Below are positions 20,301-29,839 of a stretch of 64,000 nucleotides of DNA, piece by piece (the first letter of the stretch is position 1; every line of letters begins with the position of its first letter). Location of the stretch: NCBI GenBank assembly GCA_022562895.1, contig JADFOK010000002.1, positions 48,261 through 112,260 on the forward strand. The letters are read 5' to 3'. A program made the position numbers and the translations under genes. The notes under the pieces are model-generated. The model saw nothing but the letters and a program-made list of their open reading frames with translations, searched no databases and had not been told where the DNA came from. This DNA comes from Bacteroidota bacterium (GTDB taxonomy: Bacteria > Bacteroidota > Bacteroidia > Flavobacteriales > Flavobacteriaceae).

Positions 20301-20880
20301 CACCACGGATATCAACTTTTTTTATTTCTGGAAGACTTTCAATCTCATCTTGAAGGTATTCTCCAAACTCCTTTAGTTTATTCACTGGGTAATCACCGGA
20401 AATATTGATATTGAGAATAGGAATCTCTTCAGACATACTTAAATCGAACACATTGGGTTCTACTTTGGCACCGTTAAAGGTTGGCCAGTCTTCGCTTGAA
20501 GTTTCAGAATCAACTTCGTCTTTTACTTTTTGTTTAGCAACTTCAACAGATATGTTTTCATCAAATTCAACAATAATCATAGAATAATCCTCCTGAGAGG
20601 TAGAAGTGATTTCAACAACATTACTAACTGTTTTTAATTTGTCTTCAATTGGGTTTGTAATGAGCTTTTCGATATCTTCTGCAATATTACCAGGATACAC
20701 AGAACTAATGTAAATTTTGGTTTCCTTTATTTCCGGAAAGTTTTCTCTTGGCATACTGAAATAAGCAGATGCACCCAGAAAAAGCACCAGGATAATTAAG
20801 ACATACATGGTAGTTTTATTATTGATTGCCCATGAGGATAATCTAAATTCCTTATTTGTTTTGTTTACTTTTTTGGTCAT
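17389..20880 (-). CDS. RND-family multidrug efflux permease (AcrB-like, HAE type)
   Basis: Inner-membrane proton-driven pump of a tripartite efflux system. It shows the duplicated RND plan: TM1 near residue 30, periplasmic porter domain (RENFPEIKETKIYI), TM2-6 with GLGMLVDNGIVVVENAYR, an extra hydrophilic/TM stretch in the middle, a second porter domain, and TM8-12 with AGIVVNNGVVLLDY. The first relay Asp is kept while the second Asp and the TM10 Lys of AcrB are Asn, a common variant outside the classic AcrB group. About 1,163 residues is slightly long. I start at the ATG at 20880; a TTG two codons earlier is less likely. It is last in the tetR-tolC-mfp-rnd operon, with a REP-like palindrome just upstream. 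Confidence 0.95.
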   Translation of the reverse strand: MTKKVNKTNKEFRLSSWAINNKTTMYVLIILVLFLGASAYFSMPRENFPEIKETKIYISSVYPGNIAEDIEKLITNPIEDKLKTVSNVVEITSTSQEDYSMIIVEFDENISVEVAKQKVKDEVDSETSSEDWPTFNGAKVEPNVFDLSMSEEIPILNINISGDYPVNKLKEFGEYLQDEIESLPEIKKVDIRGAQDKEVEVAVDIYQMMAAQVSFDDIINTIRNENMTMSAGNFITSGQRRTIRIYGEIEEPKDLENFVVKSEDGNPVYLRDIAKVTFKDEDKTTYAREFGAPVVMLDVKKRSGKNMVAAAEQVLVIVDNAIKNVFPPDLKVTIANDQSSKTVGQVDDLVNNIIFGIILVVTVLMFFLGFKNALFVGFAIPMSMFMSLMILDILGYTLNTMILFGLVMGLGMLVDNGIVVVENAYRLMKEEGMTRIQAAKKGIGEIAFPIIISTATTIAAFIPLGLWPGIMGQFMIYFPITLSVVLGSSLFVAIFFNSVLVSRFMTIEDKDMPLKKIIKISVIVAVIGLVIFIIGGNYRALGSLMIFVAINLWVYRLFLRKWVNQFQLKAIPRLERFYDKILRTGLSGKKPALITIGTFILLIITFVGFGASVGSGRTKIEFFPSNTPNQIFVYIEYPEGTDIEKTNAITMDIEERVYKIINAEAYKNGDFNFLTESAVSQVGEGAGNPETDGGSTAEMPHKGKITATMREFKFRQGADSKELFEKVQEALKDIYPGVAISVEKDAVGPPVGYPINIELEGDDYSELIVTAENMRNFINSKNIQGIDELKIDVNKSKPSMQVLVDRKKAGELGITTGQVGQQLRNAIFGAKAGVYKKGGEDYDIYVRFNKENRYNTSAVFDQKITFRDQASGKIKEIPVSAVAKQSNASGFSAIKHKDVKRVVTVYSALQAGFTDAGAIVRQIEAVMKTFNGVSSDVKIDYTGQIEEENKQMSFLMGAFFTGLGLIFFILIFQFNSVSKPGIIMMAIFLSLIGVFGGIVITGSSFVIMMTMMGIISLAGIVVNNGVVLLDYTQLLIDRKKEELGLKKQEYLDLDNLLECIIKAGKARLRPVLLTAITTILGLIPLATGFNINFFTLFSEFDANIYIGGDNVIFWGPLAWTVIYGLFIATFLTLIVVPILFYLSMKLKIWFRSKTTPKIALRNG

Positions 20881-20900
20881 TTTCAAAGTTTTTAGTTTTT

Positions 20901-20941
20901 GTAATTGCCGCTCCCGATAGTTATCAGGAAACAGGAATTAC
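20901..20941. repeat. REP-like palindromic intergenic element
   Basis: Between the adaptor and pump genes. Outer arms GTAATT / AATTAC enclose an inner imperfect palindrome TCCCGATAGTTATCAGGA (TCC-GATA / TATC-GGA). It looks like the short GATA-TATC palindromes scattered through flavobacterial genomes. It may shape mRNA stability inside the efflux operon; the repeat status is inferred from a single copy in this window. Confidence 0.4.
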
Positions 20942-20952
20942 ATATTATAAAC

Positions 20953-22122
20953 TTATTCACTAATTAAAATTTTTACTTCTTGTCCATCTTTAACACTTCG
21001 TGCGCCTTCATCGATTATTTCATTTCCATTTTGCAAGCCAGAAAGTACCTCAATATAATCACCTTGTGTTTTTCCAGTTTCAATAATCACACGTTTTGCA
21101 CTTGCTTTATTTTCATTTTTGTCTTTTATAGTATATACATATTGTTGCCCTTCAGCATTTTCAGAAATAATACTTTGTGGAATTAATATAGCTTTTTCGT
21201 TAGTGTAATCGTTTATTTTGAGTTTCGCAGTTAGGTTAGGTTTAATGGTTTTATCTTTATTTGGTACTGCAACTTTAATTTTAAAAGTTCTGTTTGCCGG
21301 ATTAATAAAGTTTCCTGCCTGGCGGACTTTAGCATTTATTGTTTTTCCAAGAATGGGAAAATCTACCAGAACATCTTTTCCTTGAATTACACTCGAGATA
21401 TAACGTTCCGGAACATTAATTTCGATATACATATCTTCAAGATTCACAATTCTGAATAATTGTGATTGTCCTATAGTAACAACACTACCTTGTTCTGTGA
21501 TCACATCGTCAATAGTTCCAGAAAAAGGAGCGCGTACAATAGTTTTTCCAATTTGTTGTTGCAATTGACTAACCGCTTCTTGTTGAGATTCATATGTAGA
21601 TTTGGCTTGTAAATACTGAATTTCACTGCCTATTTTTTGATTCCAAAGTCGTTCTTGACGCTCAAATGTTGTTTTTGCTAAATCGGCTTGAATTTGCAAT
21701 TGAGTTACTTGTTGACTTAGTCCACCATCATCAATTTTAGCCAATTTTTGCCCTTTACTTACCTGTTGGCCATCTTTTACAAAAACACGTGTCAAAATTC
21801 CAGAATATTCAGGATAAATAATCAAATTTTGTTTGGTGTTAACATTTCCTTGTAACTCTACAAAATGCTTAAATACCTCTTCTTTTACAATAAAAGTAGT
21901 AATCAAAGGTACTTTTTCTTGAGGATCGAGTTCTTTAATTTTTGTTTCGAGTTGCTTTATTTGAAATGCAATTTCTTGCTGTTCTGAATCTAATTCGGAT
22001 TTCTTTTTTCTGATTTGTTTTAAATCATTTGTATTCAGAAGATCTTCTACAGATTGGTTTTTATTGTTCTCGCAGGACGCAAGAAGTAAAACTACGATTA
22101 ATAGTGATAATATTTTTTTCAT
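20953..22122 (-). CDS. RND efflux periplasmic adaptor (membrane-fusion lipoprotein)
   Basis: Links the RND permease to the TolC-type channel. The N-terminal signal ends in a lipobox (LLLASC, Cys at about residue 17), so it is probably lipid-anchored to the inner membrane. Then a coiled-coil stretch (residues about 35-75 and 140-190), a split biotinyl-lipoyl-like domain (GILTRVFVKDGQQVSKGQ and IVRAPFSGTIDDVI), a beta-barrel domain and a membrane-proximal domain. The HlyD_D23-like pattern and 389-residue length fit MFPs. It lies 8 bp downstream of the tolC homologue and before the pump. The substrate of the pump is unknown. Confidence 0.93.
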   Translation of the reverse strand: MKKILSLLIVVLLLASCENNKNQSVEDLLNTNDLKQIRKKKSELDSEQQEIAFQIKQLETKIKELDPQEKVPLITTFIVKEEVFKHFVELQGNVNTKQNLIIYPEYSGILTRVFVKDGQQVSKGQKLAKIDDGGLSQQVTQLQIQADLAKTTFERQERLWNQKIGSEIQYLQAKSTYESQQEAVSQLQQQIGKTIVRAPFSGTIDDVITEQGSVVTIGQSQLFRIVNLEDMYIEINVPERYISSVIQGKDVLVDFPILGKTINAKVRQAGNFINPANRTFKIKVAVPNKDKTIKPNLTAKLKINDYTNEKAILIPQSIISENAEGQQYVYTIKDKNENKASAKRVIIETGKTQGDYIEVLSGLQNGNEIIDEGARSVKDGQEVKILISE

Positions 22123-22130
22123 GATGTTTA

Positions 22131-23489
22131 TTATTCTTTGTTTCTAAAATTTGGTGTATTTAATACAGTTTCTAACTCTGCTTTAGTAGTTATTACGTTT
22201 AGCATAGCCTGTAAATAATTTTGTTGGGCACTATATAATTGTATTTGTGCTAGACGTAAATCAAAACTAGTAGCGAGACCCTCAACAAATTTTATTTGGT
22301 TTTTCTTCTCAATACGTTTTGTTAACACTAAATTTTTTTTAGCATTTTCATAACTTTCAATAGAAAATTTATAATTGCTTTTTGCAGTGTTTATTTCCAG
22401 TTGAACTTTTTGATGTGTTTCTTTAAGTTCTGTAGTGGCTTGGTCAAAAGCTATTCTTGCCTGTTGAGTACGAGCACTACGCATCCCAGAACTTATGATA
22501 GGAATATTCATACTCAATCCCAAAACAGAAGATTGATACCAGATTTTATCGCTATTAAGAAAAGTAAAACTGTCACTGTAGGCTTGTGTCCCGTAATTTA
22601 GAAAAGCTGATAGAACGGGAAGAGCTCGGCTTTTTTCAAGTTTTAGCTCAAGACTTCTTTGTTCGGTAAGATTATAAGCTATTTTGTAGTCAATATTTTC
22701 TTCAACGTTTATGGTAATATCTAGAAACCCAAGGTTTATGTTTTCCTGTGTTAAATCGTCTAGTGAATCTTTAAGAGAAACTTTACTTTCTATATCCAAC
22801 CCCAAAGAGAGATTGAACATTTGTTTGGCAATTAGCAATGTACGTTGTGAATTTTTTAATTCAGTTTCTATATTGAGTAAGGTAATTGCAAGTTGTTCAA
22901 CACTTTCTTCTTCGGTAAAACCGTTTTCGTATTGTTTTTGTGTTTCAAAGAGATTTTTTTCAAGATTTTTTTTGTTTAATTCAAATATAGAAACCAGTTC
23001 TTTTGAAAGCAGGACACTTCCATAAGCATTGATAACTCCCTTACGTACTTCTAATTGAGTTTTTTCTTCAGCATTTTCAGAAAAGTCTAGGAAGGTCTTA
23101 GCTGCCTGTAAACCAACCAGATAACTTCCATCAAATATTAATTGAGTTAATGTTGCTAATGCCGAGGCACTTTGTTTTGTACCAAAAGTAACCGGTGTAA
23201 AAGAACCAGGTTCACCACCGGTTAAATCTGATGGAATAAGAGTTACAGGTTGTTTTAAATTATTTTGGTAGGAAACCTCTGCATTAATTTGAGGAAGCCC
23301 CATAGCAGTAGTTTCCCATTTAAGTTTTATTGCTTTAGCAATATCTCGTCTTGCATTGATCGCAGTATAATTACTATCCAGAGCGATGTTGATGGATTCC
23401 TCCAGTGTTAGGTTATAAGTTTGTTTTTGTTGAGCAAACCCTACTATTGACAGTAAAGTAAAGCTAAAAACGATACATGTTTTATTCAT
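22131..23489 (-). CDS. TolC-family outer-membrane efflux protein
   Basis: Trimeric outer-membrane channel and periplasmic tunnel of the efflux system. Signal peptide MNKTCIVFSFTLLSIVGFAQ, then two repeats of long amphipathic helices (heptad-rich, Gln/Ala/Leu-rich), the OEP pattern, with typical LTLEESINIALDSNY near the start and the repeat-2 counterpart around residue 270. About 452 residues fits. The start is taken at ATG 23489; GTG 23495 is an alternative. The ATG lies within the end of tetR (8-bp overlap), so its translation is likely coupled to the regulator. Confidence 0.92.
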   Translation of the reverse strand: MNKTCIVFSFTLLSIVGFAQQKQTYNLTLEESINIALDSNYTAINARRDIAKAIKLKWETTAMGLPQINAEVSYQNNLKQPVTLIPSDLTGGEPGSFTPVTFGTKQSASALATLTQLIFDGSYLVGLQAAKTFLDFSENAEEKTQLEVRKGVINAYGSVLLSKELVSIFELNKKNLEKNLFETQKQYENGFTEEESVEQLAITLLNIETELKNSQRTLLIAKQMFNLSLGLDIESKVSLKDSLDDLTQENINLGFLDITINVEENIDYKIAYNLTEQRSLELKLEKSRALPVLSAFLNYGTQAYSDSFTFLNSDKIWYQSSVLGLSMNIPIISSGMRSARTQQARIAFDQATTELKETHQKVQLEINTAKSNYKFSIESYENAKKNLVLTKRIEKKNQIKFVEGLATSFDLRLAQIQLYSAQQNYLQAMLNVITTKAELETVLNTPNFRNKE

Positions 23490-24093
23490 TACCACTATTG
23501 TTTTTTATGATTTTATGGAGTGTTTTTAAACCTTCTTTTGTAACAATCCCCCGTAAATGATATTCTAAATAATTTTCCATAAGTTTAATTTTTGGGAAAT
23601 TTTCAAAGGGGAAAAGAGTTTCGTCTTTTATACCGGTAATTCCTAAAAAGTAAATTCTGAAAGCAAAATCTACATTCAGGTTTTTTCTATATAACCCTTC
23701 AGAAATTCCTTTATTTAAGTTTTCAACTACACAATCCTGCATGATTTCAAATTTTTTAATTTTTAAAGAATTATATATCTCGGGATAATATTTTTGTAAT
23801 TGAAATTGAGGAGAAGATTTATCGTTCTTAAGATGAAGCATTACAAGTTTTTTAATCTCGTAAAGTTCCTCGATAGGATTTTTGTGTAAGGCACAGATAC
23901 AATCAATCCCCGTCGAAATAATTTCGAATAGGTGAAGCGTGGTAGCTTTTACTAATTGTGTTTTGTTTTTATAATGTGTATAAATGGTTTTTTTAGAAAT
24001 GCCCATTTCATTGGCAATATCATCCATGGTTACACTTTTAAATCCAAGAGTTAAAAATAATTCTCCGGCTTTATGTAATATTTTTTCTTTCAT
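23482..24093 (-). CDS. TetR-family transcriptional regulator of the efflux operon
   Basis: One-component repressor. The N-terminal HTH domain is clear: KILHKAGELFLTLGFKSVTM, then DDIANEMGISKKTIYTHYKN with the recognition helix ending in the usual KTIYTHY. The ligand-binding C-terminal half (about residues 60-203) is unlike any family I can name and should sense the pump substrate. It is the first gene of the tetR-tolC-mfp-rnd operon, with an 8-10-14 bp scale promoter/operator immediately upstream. The transcript would have a leader of only a few nucleotides. Autoregulation is inferred from that arrangement. Confidence 0.93.
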   Translation of the reverse strand: MKEKILHKAGELFLTLGFKSVTMDDIANEMGISKKTIYTHYKNKTQLVKATTLHLFEIISTGIDCICALHKNPIEELYEIKKLVMLHLKNDKSSPQFQLQKYYPEIYNSLKIKKFEIMQDCVVENLNKGISEGLYRKNLNVDFAFRIYFLGITGIKDETLFPFENFPKIKLMENYLEYHLRGIVTKEGLKTLHKIIKNNSGNE

Positions 24094-24101
24094 TTCGGGT
24101 G

Positions 24102-24141
24102 CAAATATAAAGAAGGAAACTTTAAAAACAAAAAAAGTTTC
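24102..24141 (-). promoter_or_regulatory. Promoter and candidate TetR operator of the efflux operon
   Basis: Minus strand: TTG (24131-24129), 19-bp spacer, TATATTTG (24109-24102), a full match to the Bacteroidetes promoter. A perfect inverted repeat GAAACTTT / AAAGTTTC (24116-24123 and 24134-24141, 10-bp gap) covers the spacer and -33, and another AAAGTTT half-site follows at 24144-24150. A repressor bound there would block the promoter. Confidence 0.6.
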
Positions 24142-24227
24142 TAAAGTTTAATCTATTCATATGTTTTTAGTAATTGAAATATGTGTATTAGAATTTGCTA
24201 TTTTTGCTGAAATGTTAATATTATTAT

Positions 24228-25202
24228 ATGATAGGTATTGAAAAATATAATGAAGCAATTCAAAAATATCTTGATGAAACTCTTATTCTAAAAGAACCTA
24301 TACAATTATATAGGCCTATACAATATATCATTTCACTTGGGGGTAAAAGGTTACGTCCCATTCTTACATTAATGACTTGTGATTTTTTCAAAACCGACTA
24401 TAAAAGGGCATTACCAGCTGCTCTTGCTATAGAGCTATTCCATAACTTTTCGTTAATTCATGATGATATTATGGATCAAGCACCAATGCGTCGTGGAATG
24501 GAGACTGTTCACCATAAGTGGGATTTAAACACCGGAATCCTTTCTGGAGATGCTATGTTGATATTGGCATATCAACTTTTTGAAGTATATAACTCATCTA
24601 TGTTTCAGGATTTGGCAAAATTGTTTAGTAAAACCGCATTACAGGTTTGCGAAGGACAACGATATGATGTTGATTTTGAAACCCGTAATAATGTAACCAT
24701 TCCCGATTATATAAAAATGATCGATTATAAAACCGCTGTATTACTTGGTGCAGCTGTGAAAATGGGAGCTATTGTTGCCGAAGCATCAGATAAGTGTAAA
24801 GAAAATAGTTATGAATTTGGGCGTAACTTAGGCATTGCTTTTCAGTTACAGGATGATTATTTAGATGCTTTTGGGGATTCTGAATCCTTCGGTAAACAAA
24901 TAGGGGGAGACATTATTGCTAATAAAAAAACATTTTTATACCTAGTAACATTACAAAATAGTAGTAAAAGGGAAACAGATGAATTAATTAAATTGTTTTC
25001 TGAAACGCCTAAAGATCCAAAAAACAAAATTAAAACGGTACTTTCAATTTACAAAAATGCAGGTGCAGTTGAATCTACTATAAATGAAATAGAAAAATAC
25101 ACAAATAAAGCCAATATTATTCTGCAGGAGATTAATATTTCAGAAGATGATAAAAAAACTCTCGGCACCTTTGGAAAAAATTTAATGAATCGAACAGTTT
25201 AA
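24228..25202 (+). CDS. Trans-type polyprenyl diphosphate synthase (probably short chain)
   Basis: Condenses isopentenyl diphosphate with an allylic diphosphate. Both Asp-rich motifs are intact: first DDIMD (with the LIHDDIMDQAPMRRG context near residue 84) and second DDYLD near residue 210, plus GGKRLRP near the N-terminus. Length 324 residues fits the FPP/GGPP/OPP synthase family. The residue five positions before the first Asp motif is Phe and the motif has no two-residue insertion, which by known rules suggests a C15-C20 product (GGPP-like) over a long chain; this is inference. It stands alone and overlaps a convergent barrel gene by 4 bp. Confidence 0.9.
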   Translation: MIGIEKYNEAIQKYLDETLILKEPIQLYRPIQYIISLGGKRLRPILTLMTCDFFKTDYKRALPAALAIELFHNFSLIHDDIMDQAPMRRGMETVHHKWDLNTGILSGDAMLILAYQLFEVYNSSMFQDLAKLFSKTALQVCEGQRYDVDFETRNNVTIPDYIKMIDYKTAVLLGAAVKMGAIVAEASDKCKENSYEFGRNLGIAFQLQDDYLDAFGDSESFGKQIGGDIIANKKTFLYLVTLQNSSKRETDELIKLFSETPKDPKNKIKTVLSIYKNAGAVESTINEIEKYTNKANIILQEINISEDDKKTLGTFGKNLMNRTV

Positions 25203-25729
25203 AAATAAACTCTCATAAAAGGAACATAAGCATTAGCATATACACTTTTTGACCTATCGTATAATACATCGTATCTTATTCCTATAGTTATATTATTAGT
25301 TTGAAATCCCATACCAAAAAATATTGCTGGATACCAGTAATTTTCATCTTTATAAATGGTAGTATCTTCGAAATTTCTTGTTACATAAAGTTCTTCAAAC
25401 TCTGCTGAAAACTGTATTTCTTGAATTACATTAAATAATGCAATTAAGCTTCCACCTATAATAGTAGAATTATAAAAGTTTTTTTCAGAACTGTAAGAGC
25501 CACTTAGACCCACCCCTGTAGCAAATTGATTATTAACTCTATAAATGGCACTGGGAGCAATTGTTCCGCTAAAAAACCCGCTTCCAAAACTCAAACCAAT
25601 ACCACCCCCATATTGCATGTGAGACCAAAACTCAGATTTTTGTTCTTGTGCATTAAAAAACTGGGAATAAAGAAAAAGAAAAATGATAAAACCTGTTCTT
25701 TGAAAGCCGTAATTAAAACAATTTTTCAT
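25199..25729 (-). CDS. Putative outer-membrane beta-barrel protein, function unknown
   Basis: Predicted 176-residue outer-membrane protein. It has a signal peptide (about residues 10-27, ending FFNAQ), a Gly-rich mature start (YGGGIGLSFGSGFFSG), then alternating strands with many aromatic residues and a C-terminal Phe (MRVYF), as expected for an 8-strand barrel. Homologous proteins in Flavobacteriia are usually annotated as hypothetical or alpha-ketoglutarate decarboxylase-linked because they sit beside sucA; here sucA begins 113 bp away on the other strand. I give it no function. Its stop overlaps that of the prenyl synthase by 4 bp. Confidence 0.8.
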   Translation of the reverse strand: MKNCFNYGFQRTGFIIFLFLYSQFFNAQEQKSEFWSHMQYGGGIGLSFGSGFFSGTIAPSAIYRVNNQFATGVGLSGSYSSEKNFYNSTIIGGSLIALFNVIQEIQFSAEFEELYVTRNFEDTTIYKDENYWYPAIFFGMGFQTNNITIGIRYDVLYDRSKSVYANAYVPFMRVYF

Positions 25730-25797
25730 TCGTATTGATTTAAGTATTTTCTGCTATAAATATATAAAAATTAAAAAGGGTGTTTATGGATTTGTTG

Positions 25798-25805
25798 TAT
25801 TTTTG
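25798..25805 (+). promoter_or_regulatory. -7 promoter element of sucA
   Basis: TATTTTTG followed by C matches TAnnTTTG, 37 bp before the sucA ATG. No good -33 triplet is seen. Confidence 0.45.
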
Positions 25806-25842
25806 CAAGAGTTATATAAAAAATGCCATTTACTATTAATTT

Positions 25843-28590
25843 ATGGACAAGTATTCTTTTTTAAACGCAGTTCACCCTTCATATTTGGCCGATCTTTATG
25901 ATAAGTATCTTCAAAACCCCAACAATATAGAACCAAGCTGGAAGGCTTTTTTTCAAGGTTTTGATTTTGGAAATGAAGGTTATAACTCAAATGGAGAAAT
26001 TGTTGATGGAGTAACGACTCAAATTCCAGAACATGTTCAAAAAGAATTTCAAGTAATCAGACTTATAGATGGTTATAGAAGTCGAGGGCATTTATTTACA
26101 AAAACAAATCCCGTTAGAGATCGTAGGCAATACACACCAACATTAGATATAGGAAACTTTGGGCTTACCGAAGAAGATTTAAACACTGTTTTTAATGCAG
26201 GTGAGATTCTTGGCATTGGACCCCAGAGATTAGAAAAGATTATTTTTCATTTAGAAGAAATTTATTGCCATTCTATTGGAATTGAGTATATGTTTATACG
26301 TAACCCAGATGAGATTCAATGGTGGCAAAATAAATTAAATAAAAATAATAATAATCCAGATTATACTCCGGAAACAAAAAAATATGTGCTTTCAAAGTTA
26401 ACACAAGCCGTTACATTTGAGCAGTTTTTGCAAACTAAATATGTTGGTCAAAAGCGATTTTCGTTAGAAGGAGGTGAAACGCTTATACCTGCATTAGGAG
26501 CAATAGTACGAATTGCAGCTGAACGATATGATGTTGATGAGTTTGTTCTTGGAATGTCACATAGAGGTAGGCTGAACACCTTAGTAAATATTTTTAGAAA
26601 ACCAATTCGTGAACTTTTTAATGAATTTGAAGGAAAAGATTATGATGAGGATGATTTTGACGGTGATGTAAAATACCATTTAGGCTCTACCATAAAAAAG
26701 ACTCTAAAAAACAATAAGGAAATTACTATGAATTTGGTGCCAAATCCGTCTCATTTAGAGGCGGTAGGTTCGGTTGTAGAAGGAATTACTCGTGCAAAAA
26801 TAGATGAAAAATACCAAGGGAATTCCTCAAAAATAGTACCAATAATAGTTCATGGCGATGCTGCAGTTGCCGGACAGGGAATTGTTTATGAGCTTATACA
26901 AATGAGTAAGCTAAAAGGCTATTCAACTGGAGGGACTTTACATATAGTAGTAAACAATCAAATAGGATTTACTACAAACTATTTAGATGCTCGTTCAAGT
27001 ACTTATTGTACCGATGTTGCAAAAGTCACACTTTCTCCTGTACTACATGTTAATGCAGATGATGTGGAGGCTGTTACTCATGCTGTATTAATGGCTTTGG
27101 ATTTTAGAATGAAATTTAAACGAGATGTGTTTATTGATTTATTAGGCTATAGAAAATATGGACACAATGAAGGAGATGAACCTCGATTTACACAACCTGA
27201 ATTATATAGCGCTATTGCAAAACAACCTAACCCCCGCGATATTTACAACGACAAATTAATTACTGAAGGCGTAATAAATGAAAATTATACAGCTAATTTA
27301 ATTCTTGAATACAAAGAGTTGCTAGAAAAAGAATTCGATAAGTCTAAAGAAGATTCAGCATCAAAAGTTAAACCATTTATGGATAATATTTGGAGTGGGT
27401 TTATGCAACAAGATTTAGATGGTTTATTATTAAGTGTAGGTACAAAATATCCAAAAAAGAAATTGGAAAAAATAGCCGAAATAGTTTCTACGGTTCCAAC
27501 GGGGGTTAAATTTTTAAAAAAAATAGAACGGATTTTACGAGACAGGGCTAAAATGGTTTTTGAAACTAATAAATTAGATTGGAGCATGGCTGAAATTTTT
27601 GCTTTTGGCAGCTTGATGGAAGAGGGTTATAATATAAGAATTTCTGGTCAGGATGTTGAAAGAGGAACATTTTCTCATCGTCATGCTATATTGAGAGATG
27701 AAGTTTCTGCTCAAACATTTAATTTGTTAAATACCAATCCTAAAAATAAAGGAGAAATGAATATATATAATTCTTCTTTATCAGAATATGGTGTTTTAGG
27801 ATTTGATTACGGTTACGCAATGGCAACACCAAATACGCTAACAATTTGGGAAGCACAATTTGGAGACTTTAGCAATGCAGCTCAAATTATTTTTGATCAA
27901 TATCTTTCAGCTGCCGAAGATAAATGGAAACAACAAAACGGAATAGTAATATTATTACCTCATGGGTACGAGGGACAGGGTTCTGAACATTCATCTGCAA
28001 GAATTGAACGTTTTTTACAGTTATGTGCTATTGATAATATGACGATAGCTAATTGTACAACTCCAGCTAACTTTTTTCATTTGTTACGCCGACAAATGAA
28101 ACGTAATTTTAGAAAGCCCTTAGTTGTATTCACACCGAAAAGTTTATTAAGACATCCTTTAGCAGTTTCAACAATAGAAGATTTTACTAATGGAGAATTC
28201 CAAGAAATTATTGATGATACTATTAATCCTGATAATGTAAAACGATTGGTATTTTGCTCGGGAAAATTTTATTATGATCTGTTAGCAGAACGCGAAAAAT
28301 TGAAAAGAAAGGATATTGCTTTAATACGTATTGAACAATTATTCCCATTACACGACGACAAAATTGATAAAATTATTAATAGATATAATAATATTGAGGA
28401 TTATATCTGGGCCCAAGAAGAACCGAGAAATATGGGACCTTGGAGTTATATGTTACAGCGTTTCGAACTGAAAAATTTGCAAGTGCGTTCAAGAAAATAT
28501 TATTCGGTTCCTGCAGCAGGTTCTTCGACAAGATTTAATTTAAGACATCGAAAAGTGATTGAGAGTGTTTTCGATTATATAAAAGATTAA
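25843..28590 (+). CDS. sucA: 2-oxoglutarate dehydrogenase E1 component
   Basis: Thiamine-diphosphate decarboxylase of the TCA-cycle 2-oxoglutarate dehydrogenase complex. The E1 N-terminal segment ([20 protein letters not shown]) that docks to the complex is present, followed by [13 protein letters not shown], the ThDP/Mg fold ([14 protein letters not shown] and NNQIGFTT), [14 protein letters not shown] [15 protein letters not shown], and the C-terminal transketolase domains ([20 protein letters not shown]). 915 residues is the normal length. sucB follows 23 bp downstream on the same strand, so the E1 and E2 subunits are made together. The E3 subunit is not in the window. Confidence 0.97.
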   Translation: MDKYSFLNAVHPSYLADLYDKYLQNPNNIEPSWKAFFQGFDFGNEGYNSNGEIVDGVTTQIPEHVQKEFQVIRLIDGYRSRGHLFTKTNPVRDRRQYTPTLDIGNFGLTEEDLNTVFNAGEILGIGPQRLEKIIFHLEEIYCHSIGIEYMFIRNPDEIQWWQNKLNKNNNNPDYTPETKKYVLSKLTQAVTFEQFLQTKYVGQKRFSLEGGETLIPALGAIVRIAAERYDVDEFVLGMSHRGRLNTLVNIFRKPIRELFNEFEGKDYDEDDFDGDVKYHLGSTIKKTLKNNKEITMNLVPNPSHLEAVGSVVEGITRAKIDEKYQGNSSKIVPIIVHGDAAVAGQGIVYELIQMSKLKGYSTGGTLHIVVNNQIGFTTNYLDARSSTYCTDVAKVTLSPVLHVNADDVEAVTHAVLMALDFRMKFKRDVFIDLLGYRKYGHNEGDEPRFTQPELYSAIAKQPNPRDIYNDKLITEGVINENYTANLILEYKELLEKEFDKSKEDSASKVKPFMDNIWSGFMQQDLDGLLLSVGTKYPKKKLEKIAEIVSTVPTGVKFLKKIERILRDRAKMVFETNKLDWSMAEIFAFGSLMEEGYNIRISGQDVERGTFSHRHAILRDEVSAQTFNLLNTNPKNKGEMNIYNSSLSEYGVLGFDYGYAMATPNTLTIWEAQFGDFSNAAQIIFDQYLSAAEDKWKQQNGIVILLPHGYEGQGSEHSSARIERFLQLCAIDNMTIANCTTPANFFHLLRRQMKRNFRKPLVVFTPKSLLRHPLAVSTIEDFTNGEFQEIIDDTINPDNVKRLVFCSGKFYYDLLAEREKLKRKDIALIRIEQLFPLHDDKIDKIINRYNNIEDYIWAQEEPRNMGPWSYMLQRFELKNLQVRSRKYYSVPAAGSSTRFNLRHRKVIESVFDYIKD

Positions 28591-28613
28591 AAAACAGCAT
28601 TAAAAACAAAATA

Positions 28614-29825
28614 ATGGTTTTAGAAATGAGAATTCCCTCTCCGGGAGAATCGATAACCGAAGTAGAAATAGCCGAATGGTTAGTAGAAGATGGTGATTGG
28701 GTAGAAAAAGACCAGGCTATTGCAGAATTAGATAGCGATAAAGCAACCCTCGAACTTCCTGCAGAAGAGAGTGGTATAATTACTTTCAAAGCTAAAGAAG
28801 GTGATGCTGTTACTGTAGGTGAGATAGTATGTTTAATTGATACTTCAGGAATAAAACCTGAAAGCGTTCAGGGAGTTTCAAAGGAGATAATACCGAAAGA
28901 AGAAAAAAAAGATCCTTCTAAAACTGAAACCCAAAAAGCTGAAACTTATGCAACAGGTACACCCTCACCCGCTGCCAGAAAAGTTTTAGCAGAAAAAAAT
29001 ATCGGTGTGAAAGAAGTAAAAGGAACTGGGAAAGATGGAAGAATCACAAAAGATGATGCCACTAAAGCTAAGCCTTCTATTGAAACAAAAGGAGAGGGTG
29101 AAGGATCATCTAGTCGTAAAAAGCTTTCTTTGCTTCGCCGTAAAGTAGCAGAAAGATTGGTTAATGTGAAAAATGAAACGGCTATGCTAACCACTTTTAA
29201 TGAAGTGGATATGTCTCAAATATTTGAAATAAGGAAAAAACATAAAGAAGATTTTAAAGCAAAGCATGGAGTTGGATTAGGATTTATGTCCTTTTTTACT
29301 CTGGCAGTTGTTCGTGCTTTAGAACTTTATCCTGATGTGAACTCTATGATTGACGGTGATTATCAAATAAAACCTGACTTTAAGGATATATCGATTGCAG
29401 TATCGGGACCAAAAGGATTAATGGTTCCAGTAATTAGAAACGCTGAGAAATTATCTTTTATGGATATTGAATTAGAAGTTAAACGATTGGCTGTTCGTGC
29501 CAGAGAGGGTAAAATTACCGTAGATGAAATGACTGGGGGAACATTTACAATTTCTAATGGAGGAGTTTTTGGAAGTATGTTATCTACTCCTATTATTAAT
29601 CCTCCTCAAAGTGGTATTTTAGGGATGCATAATATTGTTGAACGACCTGTAGCTGTAAATGGAAAAGTTGAAATACGACCCATTATGTTTGTAGCACTTT
29701 CTTACGATCATAGATTAATAGATGGCAAAGAATCTGTAGGGTTTTTGGTCGCTGTTAAAGAAGCAATTGAAAACCCTATAGAACACCTGATGGACGATAA
29801 TCTTAAAAAAGCACTTGATTTATAG
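28614..29825 (+). CDS. sucB: 2-oxoglutarate dehydrogenase E2 (dihydrolipoamide succinyltransferase)
   Basis: Core acyltransferase of the 2-oxoglutarate dehydrogenase complex. Order: one lipoyl domain (lipoylated Lys in DSDKATLEL near residue 43), an Ala/Lys/Pro-rich linker, a peripheral-subunit-binding domain ([20 protein letters not shown] then [10 protein letters not shown]), and the catalytic domain with the active-site SYDHRLIDG near residue 375. 403 residues is typical. The ATG at 28614 gives the family start ([14 protein letters not shown]); the internal ATG of MRIPSP is an alternative. Follows sucA in an operon. Confidence 0.97.
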   Translation: MVLEMRIPSPGESITEVEIAEWLVEDGDWVEKDQAIAELDSDKATLELPAEESGIITFKAKEGDAVTVGEIVCLIDTSGIKPESVQGVSKEIIPKEEKKDPSKTETQKAETYATGTPSPAARKVLAEKNIGVKEVKGTGKDGRITKDDATKAKPSIETKGEGEGSSSRKKLSLLRRKVAERLVNVKNETAMLTTFNEVDMSQIFEIRKKHKEDFKAKHGVGLGFMSFFTLAVVRALELYPDVNSMIDGDYQIKPDFKDISIAVSGPKGLMVPVIRNAEKLSFMDIELEVKRLAVRAREGKITVDEMTGGTFTISNGGVFGSMLSTPIINPPQSGILGMHNIVERPVAVNGKVEIRPIMFVALSYDHRLIDGKESVGFLVAVKEAIENPIEHLMDDNLKKALDL

Positions 29826-29839
29826 AATAATTTGAATTA

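Noticed and set aside
19942..20376. 144-codon open frame opposite the RND pump gene
   Set aside because: It is a shadow of the pump's coding constraint, with no start context, no promoter and no recognisable motif.
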